DNA of 64,000 nucleotides from Herbaspirillum sp. GW103. GTDB lineage: Bacteria > Pseudomonadota > Gammaproteobacteria > Burkholderiales > Burkholderiaceae_D. Numbering within the stretch: the stretch's first letter is position 1; the number at the start of each line of letters is the position of its first letter. Under the pieces are notes generated by a model. The model worked only from the letters and a program-made list of their open reading frames with translations. It was not told the DNA's origin and searched no databases. The position numbers were made by a program, and so were the translations under genes. Positions 62,933 to 64,000 of the stretch are shown piece by piece. The DNA lies in assembly GCF_000261365.1 (NCBI RefSeq), contig NZ_AJVC01000004.1, positions 930,001 to 994,000 of the forward strand, read 5' to 3'.

Positions 62933-63658
62933 TTATAAGAAGAATTCTGGAGGAACAATATCAACCGATAGCCATTCCCACACCACATCCCGCCCGAGCG
63001 AGCTCGGCATCGGCTTTCCTTCTTCAATTCTTTTCTTGTCGTCGAATAAGTCCGCGACAAGCCAAAATCCTGTCTTGGGGCAGGTTGCTCCTGTGGGTAC
63101 ACGGATACGATCCAGGTCCGGACCGATCAGCTCAGGATTTTCTACGCACTTGCTGGCGATTTCTTCTACGCCACGCATCAATCCCACGAAGAAGTCCCAT
63201 GTTCCGAGATCGCGATCAACTGATGCAGTGAAATCTCCGAGATAGAGATCAACGAAGAACTGAGCGTGATAGGAGACCTCATGCAATATCTCGTCACGGC
63301 TGTTGAGCAGGCGAAAGGTCGAATAGCCTGGAACTGCAGATCCATCCTTCTTTTCGGTGGGGACCAACTCCATATGCAGTCCATCCCTTAGATCTTCAAA
63401 AAGAGCCTTTTTCAAGTAACGAAAGAGCTTGTATTCCTTATTCTCGGGTGTGACAAATTTCAAAATTCGATCTGCTGACCAATAAAGGTAATAGCGTTTT
63501 CCATCCACCTCGGTGTAGCTACCACGGATTGGCTCGACCACGAATCCCATAATCGACGTATCTGTACCGCCTCGAGATGTCTCTGCGTAATGCCATAGGT
63601 AGGTGCCGGGAGCCAGCTCAATCACATCGCCAGCGGTATGGTGGAGGTACAGCAGCAT
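62933..63658 (-). CDS. Immunity-like protein of tandem array (copy 2)
   Basis: 241 residues with the same plan as copy 1: LHHTAGDVIELAPGTYLWHY, SYTEVDGKRYYLYWSADRIL, ALFEDLRDGLHMELVPTEKK, TGATCPKTGFWLVADLFDDK and MPSSLGRDVVWEWLSVDIVP. The two copies run head to tail, 59 bases apart, so they arose by tandem duplication and diverged. Cytosolic by sequence. An immunity or orphan-immunity role against a T6SS or polymorphic toxin is inferred from position and motif. Confidence 0.6.
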   Translation of the reverse strand: MLLYLHHTAGDVIELAPGTYLWHYAETSRGGTDTSIMGFVVEPIRGSYTEVDGKRYYLYWSADRILKFVTPENKEYKLFRYLKKALFEDLRDGLHMELVPTEKKDGSAVPGYSTFRLLNSRDEILHEVSYHAQFFVDLYLGDFTASVDRDLGTWDFFVGLMRGVEEIASKCVENPELIGPDLDRIRVPTGATCPKTGFWLVADLFDDKKRIEEGKPMPSSLGRDVVWEWLSVDIVPPEFFL

Positions 63659-63731
63659 GATTCAGTTCTCTTTGCCTTCCGGACGTGTTTGACCATGAAA
63701 CAGGATCTCACGATCCGATGGATGTTTGCGG

Positions 63732-64000
63732 CTATCCTTCGTCCTCGTCCAGGAAAAGTTCTCGAGGAACGATATCCTGAGATATCCATTCCCATGCCAC
63801 ATCACGTCCCATCGATAGAGGCATGATGTCTCCTTGCTCGCACTCGATTTTGTCATCGACAAGATCTGCGACAAGCCAGAAGCCGCTTTTCGGGCAAATT
63901 TGGCCAGACTTTGACCTGATGCGTACGACATCCGTTATTGTCTCTGGACACGGTACGCACTTCTTCCTGATTTTTTCCACGCCGTCCTTGAGCGCCACAA
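63732..64000 (-). CDS. Immunity-like protein of tandem array (copy 3, cut by window end)
   Basis: The C-terminal ~89 residues are visible; the start lies beyond the window. It reads ALKDGVEKIRKKCVPCPETI, then SGQICPKSGFWLVADLVDDK and MPLSMGRDVAWEWISQDIVP, matching copies 1 and 2. The gap to copy 2 is 73 bases. At least three members therefore stand in tandem, and the array may continue. Confidence 0.6.
   Translation of the reverse strand, partial: VALKDGVEKIRKKCVPCPETITDVVRIRSKSGQICPKSGFWLVADLVDDKIECEQGDIMPLSMGRDVAWEWISQDIVPRELFLDEDEG

Overview
The window looks like a chromosomal segment of a high-GC beta-proteobacterium of the Burkholderiales, most likely Oxalobacteraceae and Herbaspirillum-like. 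Evidence: GC-rich third codon positions, Burkholderiales-type porin, DUF4148, DUF3304 and DUF4123 proteins, and pca/pob/van/Liv gene families of that group. The genus is inferred from family resemblance only. No rRNA, tRNA, CRISPR array or insertion sequence was recognised.

Region 1 (1-2753) holds unrelated housekeeping-type genes: a cut-off C-terminus, an AraC/GyrI-like regulator, a CPBP membrane protease and an FMN-binding oxidase-like protein.

Region 2 (2882-25682) is an aromatic-acid block. PobA (4-hydroxybenzoate to protocatechuate) is divergent from an AraC-type PobR. An IclR regulator is divergent from pcaH-pcaG-pcaB-pcaCD (protocatechuate ring cleavage to beta-ketoadipate; decarboxylase and lactonase are fused). 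A large nested palindrome (10366-11148) separates this from vanA-vanB-SBP (vanillate to protocatechuate), which is divergent from a MarR gene. Then come livHMGF and pcaI-pcaJ-pcaF, divergent from a second IclR regulator with PcaR-like operators, then a porin and another solute-binding protein.

Region 3 (25899-38485) is a compact operon-like cluster: enoyl-CoA hydratase, feruloyl-CoA-synthetase-like ligase, thiolase, SDR dehydrogenase, 4-hydroxybenzoyl-CoA thioesterase, a frameshifted solute-binding protein, LivH, a LivM-LivG fusion, LivF, acyl-CoA dehydrogenase and MarR. A promoter with a perfect 15-bp palindrome precedes it. I read it as an import plus CoA-dependent beta-oxidative side-chain removal system for phenylpropanoids. 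Its products (4-hydroxybenzoate, vanillate) would feed PobA and VanAB, and then the pca genes, all within this window.

Region 4 (38507-40578) has a small DUF4148 protein and a chemoreceptor.

Region 5 (about 40500-64000) is a type VI secretion (T6SS) island. On the minus strand, VgrG is followed by an effector/adaptor/immunity train: DUF4123, two DUF3304 lipoproteins, a Tle1-like DUF2235 protein with an altered nucleophile elbow, a second DUF4123, an exported copy of the DUF4123 C-terminal domain, another DUF3304 lipoprotein and a broken DUF2235 remnant. On the plus strand are a TagX-like peptidase, PAAR, a thiolase-fold-like membrane protein, TssM, TagF and an OmpA-family protein; TssA is on the minus strand. 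The window ends in a tandem array of immunity-like genes. The remaining T6SS core genes are not in the window.
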